64,000 nt of DNA, taken from positions 1-64,000 of the forward strand of contig NZ_AP025298.1 in NCBI RefSeq assembly GCF_036492425.1, written 5' to 3'. Source of the DNA: Persicobacter psychrovividus (GTDB lineage Bacteria; Bacteroidota; Bacteroidia; Cytophagales; Cyclobacteriaceae). The notes below the pieces were generated by a model, which worked only from the letters and a program-made list of their open reading frames with translations, was not told where the DNA came from and made no database searches. The translations under genes and the position numbers were made by a program. This document shows positions 26,099 to 33,563 of the stretch, one piece after another; position 1 is the stretch's first letter, and each line of letters begins with the position of its first letter.

Positions 26099-27264
26099 TA
26101 GAATAAATCGTCAATGCTGAGTTCTGGGGATTGATTACTTTGGCTGACCTTCATGTTTTTGATGGCCGAAACAGTCTTTTCATTCCGGATCACATACAAA
26201 TTTTTATTGGTCCGGGTGATGGTTACATAAATGATATCATTCAAATATTGCTCACGGGCGAATTCAGAAACCTTGGCCGAATCGTTGTTGAAACCAAACA
26301 TGATCACGTGCTCAAACTCCAATCCTTTGGCACTGAAGCTGGTCAAAAGCAATGGCTCATTTGAGGTAAAATCATGCTCACGTAATTCGTTGTTTTTGGC
26401 ATAAAATTTTGCATTAACCCCTCTATCTGAAAGGCTTTTCTCCATTTCTACCAACAATCCACGGTCTGGGCACAAAATTCCCACACGCTCCCGTGTTGCT
26501 CGTAGGCTACGCAAAATTTCAGCGATTTTATCTGCTTCTTCAGAAGAATGTACATCATAGAGCATCGGTACAGCGGACTCCTCACGGGTAACCTTACTCA
26601 CCAATGAGTCTTTACTTCTACTGAAAGGTTCGGCCAACTCCGCAATATGTTTGTGGAAGCGAAAAATAGCGGTCAAGGATTCCTTGTTGGCGTTTTGAGT
26701 GATATGCCATTCCTGCAAATTGGTGTCATAGACCCCCTGATCAAAGTCCCCCAAAGAGATTACCTTGGTGGTCATGCGCTTCAAAAGATTCCATTCCTCC
26801 AAACTAACGTCCTGCACTTCGTCGATCACGGCGAAATCATATTTGGGAAGCGACTCATCTTTCAGAAAATTCAATATGTCCATATAAACCTTATCATAAG
26901 GGCGTCTTTTCTTAACTTTTCTCCTTTTTACAGCATCATAAACCTCCTCCCACTGCTGAGGTCGAAAGCCTAAATCACGAGAAACATCCCAAAACAACTT
27001 GTCTTTGGTGGCAATGGTAACGTTGTCGGTTACCTCAAGCTCCTCCATCGCTTTGCTTAGATAACCATACAGACTATGATTATACATCAGTAACAATGGA
27101 CGGATCGCACGTTCTTCAATCATCTCCTTCAAGGTATAAAGACTGATCAAGGTTTTGCCTGAGCCAGGAGGGCCTTGCACGAACAGGTTGCTGTCTTGGC
27201 GGGAGATGCGGCGGATAACGCTTTTTTGCTCTTCAGAGAGTTTGTTGTAAGGAATTAAGAACAT
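26098..27264 (-). CDS. Small UvrD-like superfamily 1 helicase/ATPase
   Basis: Protein of 388 residues. Motif I GPPGSGKT at 31-38, motif II VIDEVQD near 147, motif III LGDFDQ near 170, motif V TSFSAKGLEFEHV near 308 and motif VI-like YVTITRTNKNLYV near 348 are all present. This is a compact SF1A helicase without the usual 1B/2B insertions, so more like an ATPase switch or short translocase. It is preceded by the Hsp70 gene (86-bp gap, which carries an interspersed palindrome) and coupled to the unknown 596-residue protein. Confidence 0.85.
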   Translation of the reverse strand: MFLIPYNKLSEEQKSVIRRISRQDSNLFVQGPPGSGKTLISLYTLKEMIEERAIRPLLLMYNHSLYGYLSKAMEELEVTDNVTIATKDKLFWDVSRDLGFRPQQWEEVYDAVKRRKVKKRRPYDKVYMDILNFLKDESLPKYDFAVIDEVQDVSLEEWNLLKRMTTKVISLGDFDQGVYDTNLQEWHITQNANKESLTAIFRFHKHIAELAEPFSRSKDSLVSKVTREESAVPMLYDVHSSEEADKIAEILRSLRATRERVGILCPDRGLLVEMEKSLSDRGVNAKFYAKNNELREHDFTSNEPLLLTSFSAKGLEFEHVIMFGFNNDSAKVSEFAREQYLNDIIYVTITRTNKNLYVIRNEKTVSAIKNMKVSQSNQSPELSIDDLF

Positions 27265-27323
27265 ATCTATTTGGTAAATTTAATTTAAAAATGATGTATT
27301 GGACAAGTGGATGCTATGTGGGG

Positions 27324-27351
27324 GTAGGGACGTTGCATGCAACGTCTGTAC
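27324..27351. repeat. Interspersed palindrome GTAGGGACGTT/AACGTCTGTAC
   Basis: Palindrome GTAGGGACGTTGCA / TGCAACGTCTGTAC between the Hsp70 and helicase genes. Near-identical to the element at 31340-31367 and related to ones at 12873 and 12951. Likely a small dispersed non-coding element. Confidence 0.6.
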
Positions 27352-29708
27352 TATACCACCGGCAGATTATTGGTGGACAGGTATTTTCCTTTATCCTGCT
27401 CGTTTCGATTTTTCTTCGGTGAAGTATAAGCGTAAGCCTCCCCAGCGATTTTGAAAACAGGCTTCAGCATTACCCTTTTATCAAAATCTGAATAATGGTG
27501 GGGTTGTGCTTTATAATCATCCACTACGGACTGGGCTTCGGTTTTAACATCCTGCCCTATTTCATGCTTCAATGCAATTATTTTCAACCGAATCGTCGCA
27601 TCTGATTTGATTCCCTCAGGCTGTTTTTCCAAGTACTCCAATGCTTTTTCATCACTGTCCTCGGCAAGGATCAATGAGTAATTGTAAATCATAGAAGAGT
27701 TATTCGGGTTAATCTCCAACGACCGCTCCAAGGCCTGAATAGAAGCTTTTCTCCGCCCCAGACTACTTAACGAACAGTGTTTTAAATTCCAAACCCATTC
27801 ATCCTGATCGTCAAATCGCTTAATATATTCCTCGGCGGTTTCAACAGCTCCTGCATGGTTATTCATATCAGAATGCATCCAGATCAAAGAGCGAATCAGT
27901 CTTTTTTCTTCTGACTTCCTGCCTTTGGTTTTGGCTTTGTTGATCGCCATTTTGGTCCGATGAATTTCCAACTCCTCTTCGGTCATTTTTCCCAAACTGA
28001 AAGGGTTTTCAAAAGTCGCCTGGTCAATGAATTCATTGTCTATATAAACCGAAACATCGAACATTTTATTCTCCGTAATGGTCGCCTTGAGTTTGACTTC
28101 CGCATCAATATTATAGACCTTTTCCAAATCGCAACGCAGCTCACCAATCGGGAAATCTACCCCATTGATACATACCGGAATCACTACCTCCTGATTCAAA
28201 TTGCTCTGCAACCTGAAATGTGGAATATCCACCGTAGCGGGCAACTGTTTTCCTTTTTCGATCAAGGTATAAAATTGCTCCCCCTGGGTAATGATGCCAA
28301 TATTTTCCCCTGTGATCGGTGTAATCAAGGACACGCCATAATGATGCAAGAAATAGGAATAAACCGTCGCTCCTTCCACCACGAGCTTATCGGGTTCGTT
28401 GGTTTGCAGGTGCTGGGTATTTTGCAACTTCTCCCCTACCAGACTTTTCAGCAGTGGGTTAAAACTGCTGCCGCCCACATACAAGGTGAAGTCAATCTGA
28501 TCGAGCGTCAGATCGGCTTTTTCGATAATATCCCCAATCGATGAACTGACCGAATGCACGGTTTTGTCCTGATATTTGAACTCATGCTTTTTACCTGCAA
28601 AGATCTTTCGAAACAGTTTTAAAAACTCCTCTCCACTGATTTTAATCGGATCCATAAAGTAGGTATTCCCCTCATAAATCACTTCAGCATCCAAGAGCTC
28701 AAAATGAATATCCTCCAAAGGCAAATCCATCGCATTTTTATCCCTTGCTTTCAAGCTGATTTTTTCACAAATACCCTTTTTGAGTTGCTCGCCAATAACG
28801 GACAGCTGTGGGAAAATCTTCTGCTGAAGTACCTGATGATCCACGGTTTCTATCTCCGGACATTTTCCCTTGAACAAGTCAAACAAAAGCTCTTCAGCCA
28901 ATAAGGTATCCAAATCCTGACCACCCAAATCGTTGTACCTTGAGATCGCTACATTACCAATGGCAATGCCTTCCTCTTTTCGGAAATCAACATTCAAAAT
29001 CGACAAGTCGAGTGTGCCACCGCCAAAGTCAATCACCAGGATGTTTTTGTTGCGGACCTCCTTGGCCCATCGTTGTTTCTCCTGCTCATCCAATCGGTTG
29101 AAATAACCCAAAAAGGCCGCATTGGGCTCATCAATCAACATCTTTTCGTTGGTCTGAATGTGGGCACGTTCTGCCGCACGCAAAGTATCCTGCCTTTGGT
29201 TAGGCTGAAAAGAAGCCGGCACGGTGATGATCGTATTGGGCAATACTTCATCCTTGCTTCTCAAATGATGCGCCCGCATATAGTTCAAGATTCCTCCCGC
29301 AATTTTATAGGGCATATCAAACTTATCGCTAACGGCATTCGGATACATGGGACACTGATCGACCCCCATCTCTACCTTCCAATGGTAAAAGAAGTTCTCT
29401 TTATAATTGAAGCCATCCATCCCCTTGAGGTGGTACAAATTATTTCCCACAAATGGCTTCCCATTCACCAACGCCACCATAGAGGCCAGTTTCTCATCTT
29501 CGATCACCGGATCAAAATCCCGTGGGCTTTGCTGAGGGGTCTTGATTAACTTCACCGGAATACGATTGTTGGAAACACTGAAGTTTACTTCCTCGGCATC
29601 CACTTTAGCGATAAGGCTGTAGGTGGTTCCCAAATCAATACCGTAACAAATCGGTGATAAAACGGGGGTACTCAGCTTATTTTTGGGATATATAATTTGT
29701 GTTGTCAT
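27351..29708 (-). CDS. Hsp70-like ATPase with C-terminal TPR-like extension
   Basis: Protein of 785 residues from ATG 29708 (MTTQIIYPKNK); an upstream in-frame ATG would add 14 residues. Actin-fold ATPase motifs: YGIDLGTTYSL (phosphate 1), IDEPNAAFLGYF, VIDFGGGTLDLSIL (phosphate 2) and LYVGGSSFNPLLK (adenosine). A divergent substrate-binding part follows, and after about residue 610 TPR-like helices (AIQALERSLEINPNNSS). It is not the housekeeping DnaK: the C-terminus differs and no dnaJ/grpE is near. It lies 51 bp after DUF4236 and upstream of the helicase; possibly the ATP-dependent sensor or assembly factor of this operon. Confidence 0.85.
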   Translation of the reverse strand: MTTQIIYPKNKLSTPVLSPICYGIDLGTTYSLIAKVDAEEVNFSVSNNRIPVKLIKTPQQSPRDFDPVIEDEKLASMVALVNGKPFVGNNLYHLKGMDGFNYKENFFYHWKVEMGVDQCPMYPNAVSDKFDMPYKIAGGILNYMRAHHLRSKDEVLPNTIITVPASFQPNQRQDTLRAAERAHIQTNEKMLIDEPNAAFLGYFNRLDEQEKQRWAKEVRNKNILVIDFGGGTLDLSILNVDFRKEEGIAIGNVAISRYNDLGGQDLDTLLAEELLFDLFKGKCPEIETVDHQVLQQKIFPQLSVIGEQLKKGICEKISLKARDKNAMDLPLEDIHFELLDAEVIYEGNTYFMDPIKISGEEFLKLFRKIFAGKKHEFKYQDKTVHSVSSSIGDIIEKADLTLDQIDFTLYVGGSSFNPLLKSLVGEKLQNTQHLQTNEPDKLVVEGATVYSYFLHHYGVSLITPITGENIGIITQGEQFYTLIEKGKQLPATVDIPHFRLQSNLNQEVVIPVCINGVDFPIGELRCDLEKVYNIDAEVKLKATITENKMFDVSVYIDNEFIDQATFENPFSLGKMTEEELEIHRTKMAINKAKTKGRKSEEKRLIRSLIWMHSDMNNHAGAVETAEEYIKRFDDQDEWVWNLKHCSLSSLGRRKASIQALERSLEINPNNSSMIYNYSLILAEDSDEKALEYLEKQPEGIKSDATIRLKIIALKHEIGQDVKTEAQSVVDDYKAQPHHYSDFDKRVMLKPVFKIAGEAYAYTSPKKNRNEQDKGKYLSTNNLPVV

Positions 29709-29759
29709 GGAAATATTTTGGTTTGTAAGAGGTAAGAAAATCAGCTTCAAATAGCCGGC

Positions 29760-29960
29760 TTAGGGCTTTTGTTTGCTTCTCCCACTAATCTTCTTCCGAT
29801 CGTAAAGGCCACTGCCCGGTATGCCGGTATTGAGATAAGTCCCTTTCTTTCCAATATTGACATTGCAGCCGTCTGGGCCGATCGTCAAGCTTGCACCCGT
29901 TTTGGAAAGGTTCACTTTCAGTAAGCCAGGAATAAGGGTGATTCTTTTTCTGAAGTTCAT
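29760..29960 (-). CDS. DUF4236 small protein
   Basis: Protein of 66 residues. NFRKRITLIPGLLKVNLSKTGASLTIG followed by GKKGTYLNTGIPGSGLY is the DUF4236 signature, a short beta-rich domain often N-terminal in proteins with unknown function. It is the first gene after the operator-promoter at 29991-30027 and so probably heads the Hsp70-helicase operon. Function unknown. Confidence 0.88.
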   Translation of the reverse strand: MNFRKRITLIPGLLKVNLSKTGASLTIGPDGCNVNIGKKGTYLNTGIPGSGLYDRKKISGRSKQKP

Positions 29961-29990
29961 GTTATGATCGTTTAGGTAGATGTGTTAATA

Positions 29991-30027
29991 CAAAGGTGAT
30001 CAAGAGAAGTGCAGTGATTTTGCACTT
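29991..30027 (-). promoter_or_regulatory. Operator-promoter of the DUF4236-Hsp70 operon
   Basis: Perfect palindromic half-sites on the minus strand: AAGTGCA-N7-TGCACTT (30007-30027), then 8 bp, then CACCTTTG (29991-29998) as the -7 box. Same geometry as the CRISPR-locus sites. The start codon of DUF4236 is 31 bp past the box. Confidence 0.65.
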
Positions 30028-30350
30028 AAGGATTTTAGTGGAAAATTTTAATCAATACTCCGGTAAAGATCGGGCTCGCCTTCAAAAGTTGAGTTAATGG
30101 TTTCGTCATCACACCCGGAAGGTGTGTACCCACAGCTAAAGCAATGAGCTAACAGTGTTAAACCTACTGAAGTAGGTTGGTCACTTGATTCAATCGAAGC
30201 TCTATATCCATTCAAAATTGCCGTTCGAATGAACCACCACGCCAACCCATTTTAATGGGTTTGACTATTGTAGCCCACTGATTTATCTGTGGGTAAATTG
30301 GTCGATTGCCATATTTTAGTATCGTAGCGAGAGGCTACGACCAGCGAATC
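30028..30350. repeat. Intergenic region with several short palindromes
   Basis: No gene seen. It holds palindromic units AACCTACT / AGTAGGTT (about 30160-30178), AACCCATT / AATGGGTT (about 30243-30260), CCCAC..GTGGG (about 30274-30295) and CGTAGC / GCTACG (about 30324-30341). The last resembles a unit near 24263-24284. They are probably dispersed Bacteroidota elements. Confidence 0.45.
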
Positions 30351-30818
30351 CTACAACCCCCAGGCGTCGAGCAGATCATCCATCGCCTCCTGTTGCTTGG
30401 CCATATAAGCATCAGCCAGGATTTTTTCCACCTTGGTTTCTGCTTGTTTCAGATCAAGTGCTACCTCACCATTCTGCACAAAAGTGGTCAGGCTATCCAT
30501 GGTCAAAGCCTTGGCAAGTTCCTTGATTTTCAGCGGGGAATACACCTGTTTGGCTTTGAAGTAATTTTGCTTGCCGATTTCTTTGCCTGCAAACTTGATT
30601 TTCAGCTCTTGAATACGCACCTGTCCATTGGTCAGAAAGGCAAACTTCTCGACCACCTGTAAGTCTTCGAGATGTCGGCAACCTTCCACAATCAACACAC
30701 CCGATGGTGTAGTATACTGAGCAGTGATGATCAGTCCTTTGAGGCATTCGTGTTCTGGGGTCGTTGGGGTGTTGAATAGATCCATTTGAGGGTTGGTTTC
30801 GGTTGTTGAAATATTCAT
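30351..30818 (-). CDS. Small-protein cluster member 1 (unknown)
   Basis: Protein of 155 residues, no recognised family. After a variable N-terminus comes VRIQELKIKFAGKEIGKQNYFKAKQVYSPLKIK, the position where its neighbours have a G-x-x-I-x-x-E-x-F core, and it ends with DDLLDAWGL, nearly the same as the C-terminus of the 31385-31798 product (GELLDSWGV). It is therefore a diverged paralogue of the cluster. No own operator is visible; probably co-transcribed from the site at 31827-31863. Confidence 0.6.
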   Translation of the reverse strand: MNISTTETNPQMDLFNTPTTPEHECLKGLIITAQYTTPSGVLIVEGCRHLEDLQVVEKFAFLTNGQVRIQELKIKFAGKEIGKQNYFKAKQVYSPLKIKELAKALTMDSLTTFVQNGEVALDLKQAETKVEKILADAYMAKQQEAMDDLLDAWGL

Positions 30819-30870
30819 GATGGTAGAATTTGTGGTTGAGAATGATGATTTTTATATCTGTTCAAAATAA

Positions 30871-31290
30871 TCAGAGCCTACCAAGCAGGTCCAAAATAGC
30901 TTCATCGCTCTGCTGATAATAGGATTCATCCAACAGTTGGCAAAGTTTGGCGCGTGTGGCTTCTCTGTGGAATGGTCGGTTGGATCGACGGGCATAAGCC
31001 TCCAAGCCTTTGAAAGTAGATTCCTCTACCATTTTCCGAACTTTATCCCGAGAATAGCCCATCTTTTGTCCGACGAAATTCTCACTGCAAATCTCCTGGC
31101 CATTGACCTTGACCGTAAAGCCCATCAGCAAGCGAATGCCTCGGGTTGTGGCTACGGATTCATTGATCTCCATTCCTCCAGCCTGTCGTTTACCTTCCAT
31201 GAACAAAAAGCCCATTTCGGTCGCTTGCCCAGCGGTTAGTTCCAGGTTGGTGGTAATGTCTTGGCGAGAGGTTGTCAGTGAGTTGTTCAT
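30871..31290 (-). CDS. Small-protein cluster member 2 (unknown)
   Basis: Protein of 139 residues. It shares with the 31385-31798 product the block ENFVGQKMGYSRDKVRKM, then STFKGLEAYARRSNRPF and a C-terminal LLDESYY...LLGRL. The first half has RLLMGFTVKVNGQEIC where the paralogue has RLLMGFKVYFGNTLIA. Clearly homologous, function unknown, cytoplasmic, mixed alpha/beta. It lies 94 bp downstream of its paralogue with a dispersed palindrome between. Confidence 0.65.
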   Translation of the reverse strand: MNNSLTTSRQDITTNLELTAGQATEMGFLFMEGKRQAGGMEINESVATTRGIRLLMGFTVKVNGQEICSENFVGQKMGYSRDKVRKMVEESTFKGLEAYARRSNRPFHREATRAKLCQLLDESYYQQSDEAILDLLGRL

Positions 31291-31339
31291 CTTTAATCAG
31301 ATTTGAGAATTAAGTTTTTGGGTTCTATAAGGGTAATTT

Positions 31340-31367
31340 GTAGGGACGTTCCATGCAACGTCAGTAC
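31340..31367. repeat. Interspersed palindrome, second copy
   Basis: GTAGGGACGTTCCA / TGCAACGTCAGTAC, matching the element at 27324-27351 with three differences. Lies between two paralogous genes. Confidence 0.6.
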
Positions 31368-31384
31368 GGAAATGACTGCTTTAT

Positions 31385-31798
31385 CTACACTCCCCAGCTG
31401 TCCAATAATTCACCCAAAGGCTCCTCGTTGGCGAAATAGCTCAGGTCCAATGACTGTCTGACCATCGCTCTCGCCTTCCCCTTATCGAAAGGCCTGTTTC
31501 TGCGCTCACAGTATTCTTCCAGTCCTCGAACGGTGCTGTCTTCAATCATATTACAGACCTTATTTCGAGCATAGCCCATTTTCTGACCCACAAAGTTTTC
31601 ATCCGCAATCAGGGTATTGCCGAAATAAACCTTGAAACCCATCAGCAAACGGGTAGCAACGGCCCCTCCAAGGTCCTCAACAATGCGAAGCTTTCCTGCT
31701 TGTCGCTCACCACTGGAGAAAACAAAGCCAAAATCGGTGGCTTGAGCATCCAAAATAGTTACTTGCTGATTGTTATTTGCTTGTAGTTCCATAGTCAT
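31385..31798 (-). CDS. Small-protein cluster member 3 (unknown)
   Basis: Protein of 137 residues, homologous to the 30871-31290 product across its length (GFKVYFGNTLIADENF, VGQKMGYARNKV, STVRGLEEYCERRNRPF, LLDSWGV). No catalytic motif seen. The conserved basic stretch RNRPF and the GQKMGY loop may form a ligand or nucleic-acid site, but that is a guess. First gene after the operator at 31843-31863; 29 bp separate the -7 box and the ATG. Confidence 0.65.
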   Translation of the reverse strand: MTMELQANNNQQVTILDAQATDFGFVFSSGERQAGKLRIVEDLGGAVATRLLMGFKVYFGNTLIADENFVGQKMGYARNKVCNMIEDSTVRGLEEYCERRNRPFDKGKARAMVRQSLDLSYFANEEPLGELLDSWGV

Positions 31799-31826
31799 GT
31801 GTTGTTGTGTGTTTGTGATGATGATG

Positions 31827-31863
31827 TAAAATTAAGGCCAAGAAGTGCGGGTTTTCTGCACTT
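31827..31863 (-). promoter_or_regulatory. Operator-promoter of small-protein cluster genes 3-2-1
   Basis: Palindrome 31843-31863 (minus strand AAGTGCA-N7-CGCACTT), 8 bp, then TAATTTTA (31827-31834) as the -7 box. Confidence 0.65.
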
Positions 31864-31873
31864 TATAAAAAGG

Positions 31874-32104
31874 CTACATTTTTATCAGTTCTTTTATTCT
31901 GCCTATCAATTGACCTTCCTGCGCGATGCTTCCAGCATGAAAATAAATCATCAATTCCCCATCGAGCTCAATCATCAAGTGTAGTACACTTCTGAATTCA
32001 TGTTTAAAAATTTTCAGGGCATCATTGGAAACCGCAGAACGATTGAAAGACAGCATTTTTACAGGCATGTGTTTTAGGGGTTGAGTGATATTCATGTTCA
32101 TCAT
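31874..32104 (-). CDS. Small-protein cluster member 4 (unknown)
   Basis: Protein of 76 residues, no recognised family. It has FKHEFRSVLHLMIELDGELMIYF followed by QLIGRIKELIKM, in the same order (strand, strand, helix) as the shared core of its neighbours. It overlaps the upstream 78-residue gene by 1 bp, so it is translationally coupled. Confidence 0.5.
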   Translation of the reverse strand: MMNMNITQPLKHMPVKMLSFNRSAVSNDALKIFKHEFRSVLHLMIELDGELMIYFHAGSIAQEGQLIGRIKELIKM

Positions 32105-32340
32105 TAGGCGTGTGCAATTGTGTTTTGAATGGATTTTTGTTGATGTGAAAGCTGGTCGATCATCCGCTTGACCTGCTCAATGGTAAAAGCGGTTTGGTGA
32201 GGTCTGTTGAATCGCTTTTCCATCAATAGTTGCCGGCTCTGGTCGTCGAACAACTGGATACTGTGCAAATATTTTTCACCATTGACATACTCGATGTTTT
32301 CTGAGACCAATACGGCTTGGGTATTTTTTTCTATCATCAT
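32104..32340 (-). CDS. Small-protein cluster member 5 (unknown)
   Basis: Protein of 78 residues. The core LVSENIEYVNGEKYLHSIQLFDDQSRQLLMEKRFNRPHQT followed by a helix resembles the second half of the 146-residue duplicated proteins (LVVEDIG, GIRIYSRDKKTLIAERRF), so it looks like a minimal version of the family. It follows the operator at 32378-32398 and couples to the 76-residue gene. Confidence 0.58.
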   Translation of the reverse strand: MMIEKNTQAVLVSENIEYVNGEKYLHSIQLFDDQSRQLLMEKRFNRPHQTAFTIEQVKRMIDQLSHQQKSIQNTIAHA

Positions 32341-32361
32341 ATTTTGTTGTGGTTTACATTA

Positions 32362-32398
32362 CAAAAGACGGGAACAGAAGTGCGAGATTCCTGCACTT
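32362..32398 (-). promoter_or_regulatory. Operator-promoter of the 32104-32340 gene
   Basis: Palindrome 32378-32398 (minus strand AAGTGCA-N7-CGCACTT), 8 bp, then GTCTTTTG (32362-32369) as the -7 box. Identical in sequence to the sites at 32928 and 33479, so it arose by the same duplication. Confidence 0.65.
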
Positions 32399-32417
32399 TT
32401 CAAATCCTCTTGTTTTT

Positions 32418-32858
32418 TTATTCCAAAAGGAAATTTTTATTTGCCGATTGCAACATCACCTGACCGATCGCTTGGCGGCACTTGCTGCGAACATCAATCC
32501 CACGAAGGCTGTGGTTCTGGCGACGGGCAGCGGCGTAAATCTCATCCTCCAACAATTCTACCGCCTCATTTACTGACGACTGCTTATTGTAGAAATAGCA
32601 ATGAAAGCGACGCTCAGCGATCAAGGTCTTTTTATCCCGACTGTAAATGCGGATGCCATTCAAAAACGAACGGCTGTAACCGTGACCAATGTCCTCGACT
32701 ACCAACAAGTCGTCCGATAATCGAATTCCATTCTGGTAGGTATTACCCGCCGCACTGGTGTAGCCATCGGTCAGTGCTCCACCGTAAGTAGCATTGTAGC
32801 TCAATGCGTTTGAGGTTGATGACTGGGGCAAGATGTTCAGTGTGCGTAGTAATTCCAT
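32418..32858 (-). CDS. Small-protein cluster member 6 (duplicated, copy A)
   Basis: Protein of 146 residues from ATG 32858 (MELLRTLNILPQ). The longer frame from 32909 would start upstream of, or at, the expected transcription start, so it is rejected. The core DDLLVVEDIGHGYSRSFLNG, IRIYSRDKKTLIAERRFHCYF and a C-terminal helical part with three basic residues and one Cys (RSKCRQAIGQ). It shares the strand-turn-strand-E-x-x-F arrangement of the cluster. Function unknown. Nearly identical to copy B; it differs at a few residues only. Confidence 0.65.
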   Translation of the reverse strand: MELLRTLNILPQSSTSNALSYNATYGGALTDGYTSAAGNTYQNGIRLSDDLLVVEDIGHGYSRSFLNGIRIYSRDKKTLIAERRFHCYFYNKQSSVNEAVELLEDEIYAAARRQNHSLRGIDVRSKCRQAIGQVMLQSANKNFLLE

Positions 32859-32911
32859 AGTAAAGTAATTGGGTTGGTTTGAATGTTTGTTGTTTGTCCC
32901 TGATGACATTA

Positions 32912-32948
32912 CAAAAGACGGGAACAGAAGTGCGAGATTCCTGCACTT
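32912..32948 (-). promoter_or_regulatory. Operator-promoter of cluster gene copy A
   Basis: Palindrome 32928-32948 with the -7 box GTCTTTTG at 32912-32919, 8 bp apart; 70 bp from palindrome to the chosen ATG. Confidence 0.65.
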
Positions 32949-32968
32949 TTCAAATCCCCCTTGTTTTT

Positions 32969-33409
32969 TTATTCCAAAAGGAAATTTTTATTTGCCGATT
33001 GCAACATCACCTGTCCGATCGCCTGGCGACACTTGCTGCGAACATCAATCTCACGGAGGCTGTGGTTCTGGCGACGGGCAGCGGCGTAAATCTCACCCTC
33101 CAACAATTCTACCGCCTCATTTACTGACGACTGCTTATTGTAGAAATAGCAATGAAAGCGACGCTCAGCGATCAAGGTCTTTTTATCCCGACTGTAAATG
33201 CGGATGCCATTCAAAAACGAACGGCTGTAACCGTGACCAATGTCCTCGACTACCAACAAGTCGTCCGACACTCGAATTCCATTCTGGTAGGTATTACCCG
33301 CAGCACTGGTGTAGCCATCGGTCAGTGCTCCACCGTAAGTAGCATTGTAGCTCAATGCGTTTGAGGTTGATGACTGGGGCAAGATGTTCAGTGTGCGTAG
33401 TAATTCCAT
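32969..33409 (-). CDS. Small-protein cluster member 7 (duplicated, copy B)
   Basis: Protein of 146 residues from ATG 33409, nearly identical to copy A. Visible changes include VSDD for LSDD, LLEGEIYAAA for LLEDEIYAAA and LREIDV for LRGIDV. Both copies keep intact frames and promoters, which argues that both are expressed and under selection or very young. Nearest the WYL regulator gene. Confidence 0.65.
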   Translation of the reverse strand: MELLRTLNILPQSSTSNALSYNATYGGALTDGYTSAAGNTYQNGIRVSDDLLVVEDIGHGYSRSFLNGIRIYSRDKKTLIAERRFHCYFYNKQSSVNEAVELLEGEIYAAARRQNHSLREIDVRSKCRQAIGQVMLQSANKNFLLE

Positions 33410-33462
33410 AGTAAAGTAATTGGGTTGGTTTGAATGTTTGTTGTTTGTCCCTGATGACATTA

Positions 33463-33499
33463 CAAAAGACGGGAACAGAAGTGCGAGATTCCTGCACTT
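33463..33499 (-). promoter_or_regulatory. Operator-promoter of cluster gene copy B
   Basis: Palindrome 33479-33499 and -7 box GTCTTTTG at 33463-33470, 8 bp apart. About 65 bp from the stop of the WYL gene. Confidence 0.65.
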
Positions 33500-33510
33500 T
33501 TCAAAAGGGT

Positions 33511-33544
33511 AAAAAAAAACCTGTCATTTCTGACAAGTTTTTTT
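33511..33544. terminator. Bidirectional hairpin terminator
   Basis: An A-tract, then TGTCA-TTTC-TGACA, then a T-tract (TTTTTTT) at about 33511-33544. It lies between the WYL gene end and the duplicated cluster, both on the minus strand, so it ends WYL transcription before the next promoter. Confidence 0.75.
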
Positions 33545-33563
33545 CAGAGGATCGCTCTGTTTT

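Larger units (their letters stand above)
32357..33505. repeat. 551-bp tandem duplication carrying gene and promoter
   Basis: Two nearly identical units (about 32357-32906 and 32907-33457), each with operator, -7 box and one full gene, plus a third partial unit (33458-33505) holding only the promoter. Differences are few single bases and one extra C (CAAATCCCCC versus CAAATCC). The duplication must be recent. Confidence 0.9.

Noticed and set aside
27351-29708. Housekeeping DnaK
   Set aside because: The C-terminal half differs from DnaK, a TPR-like extension is present, there are no dnaJ or grpE genes nearby, and the promoter is of the accessory regulon type.
30048-30245. Open frame of 65 codons upstream of DUF4236
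   Set aside because: It spans short palindromic elements, has no promoter and has no recognisable protein features.
32859-32909. Longer start (MSSGTNN) for the duplicated small protein
   Set aside because: The ATG would lie at or before the predicted transcription start, and the upstream part is the duplicated promoter DNA. The ATG at 32858 fits the spacing of the other cluster genes better.
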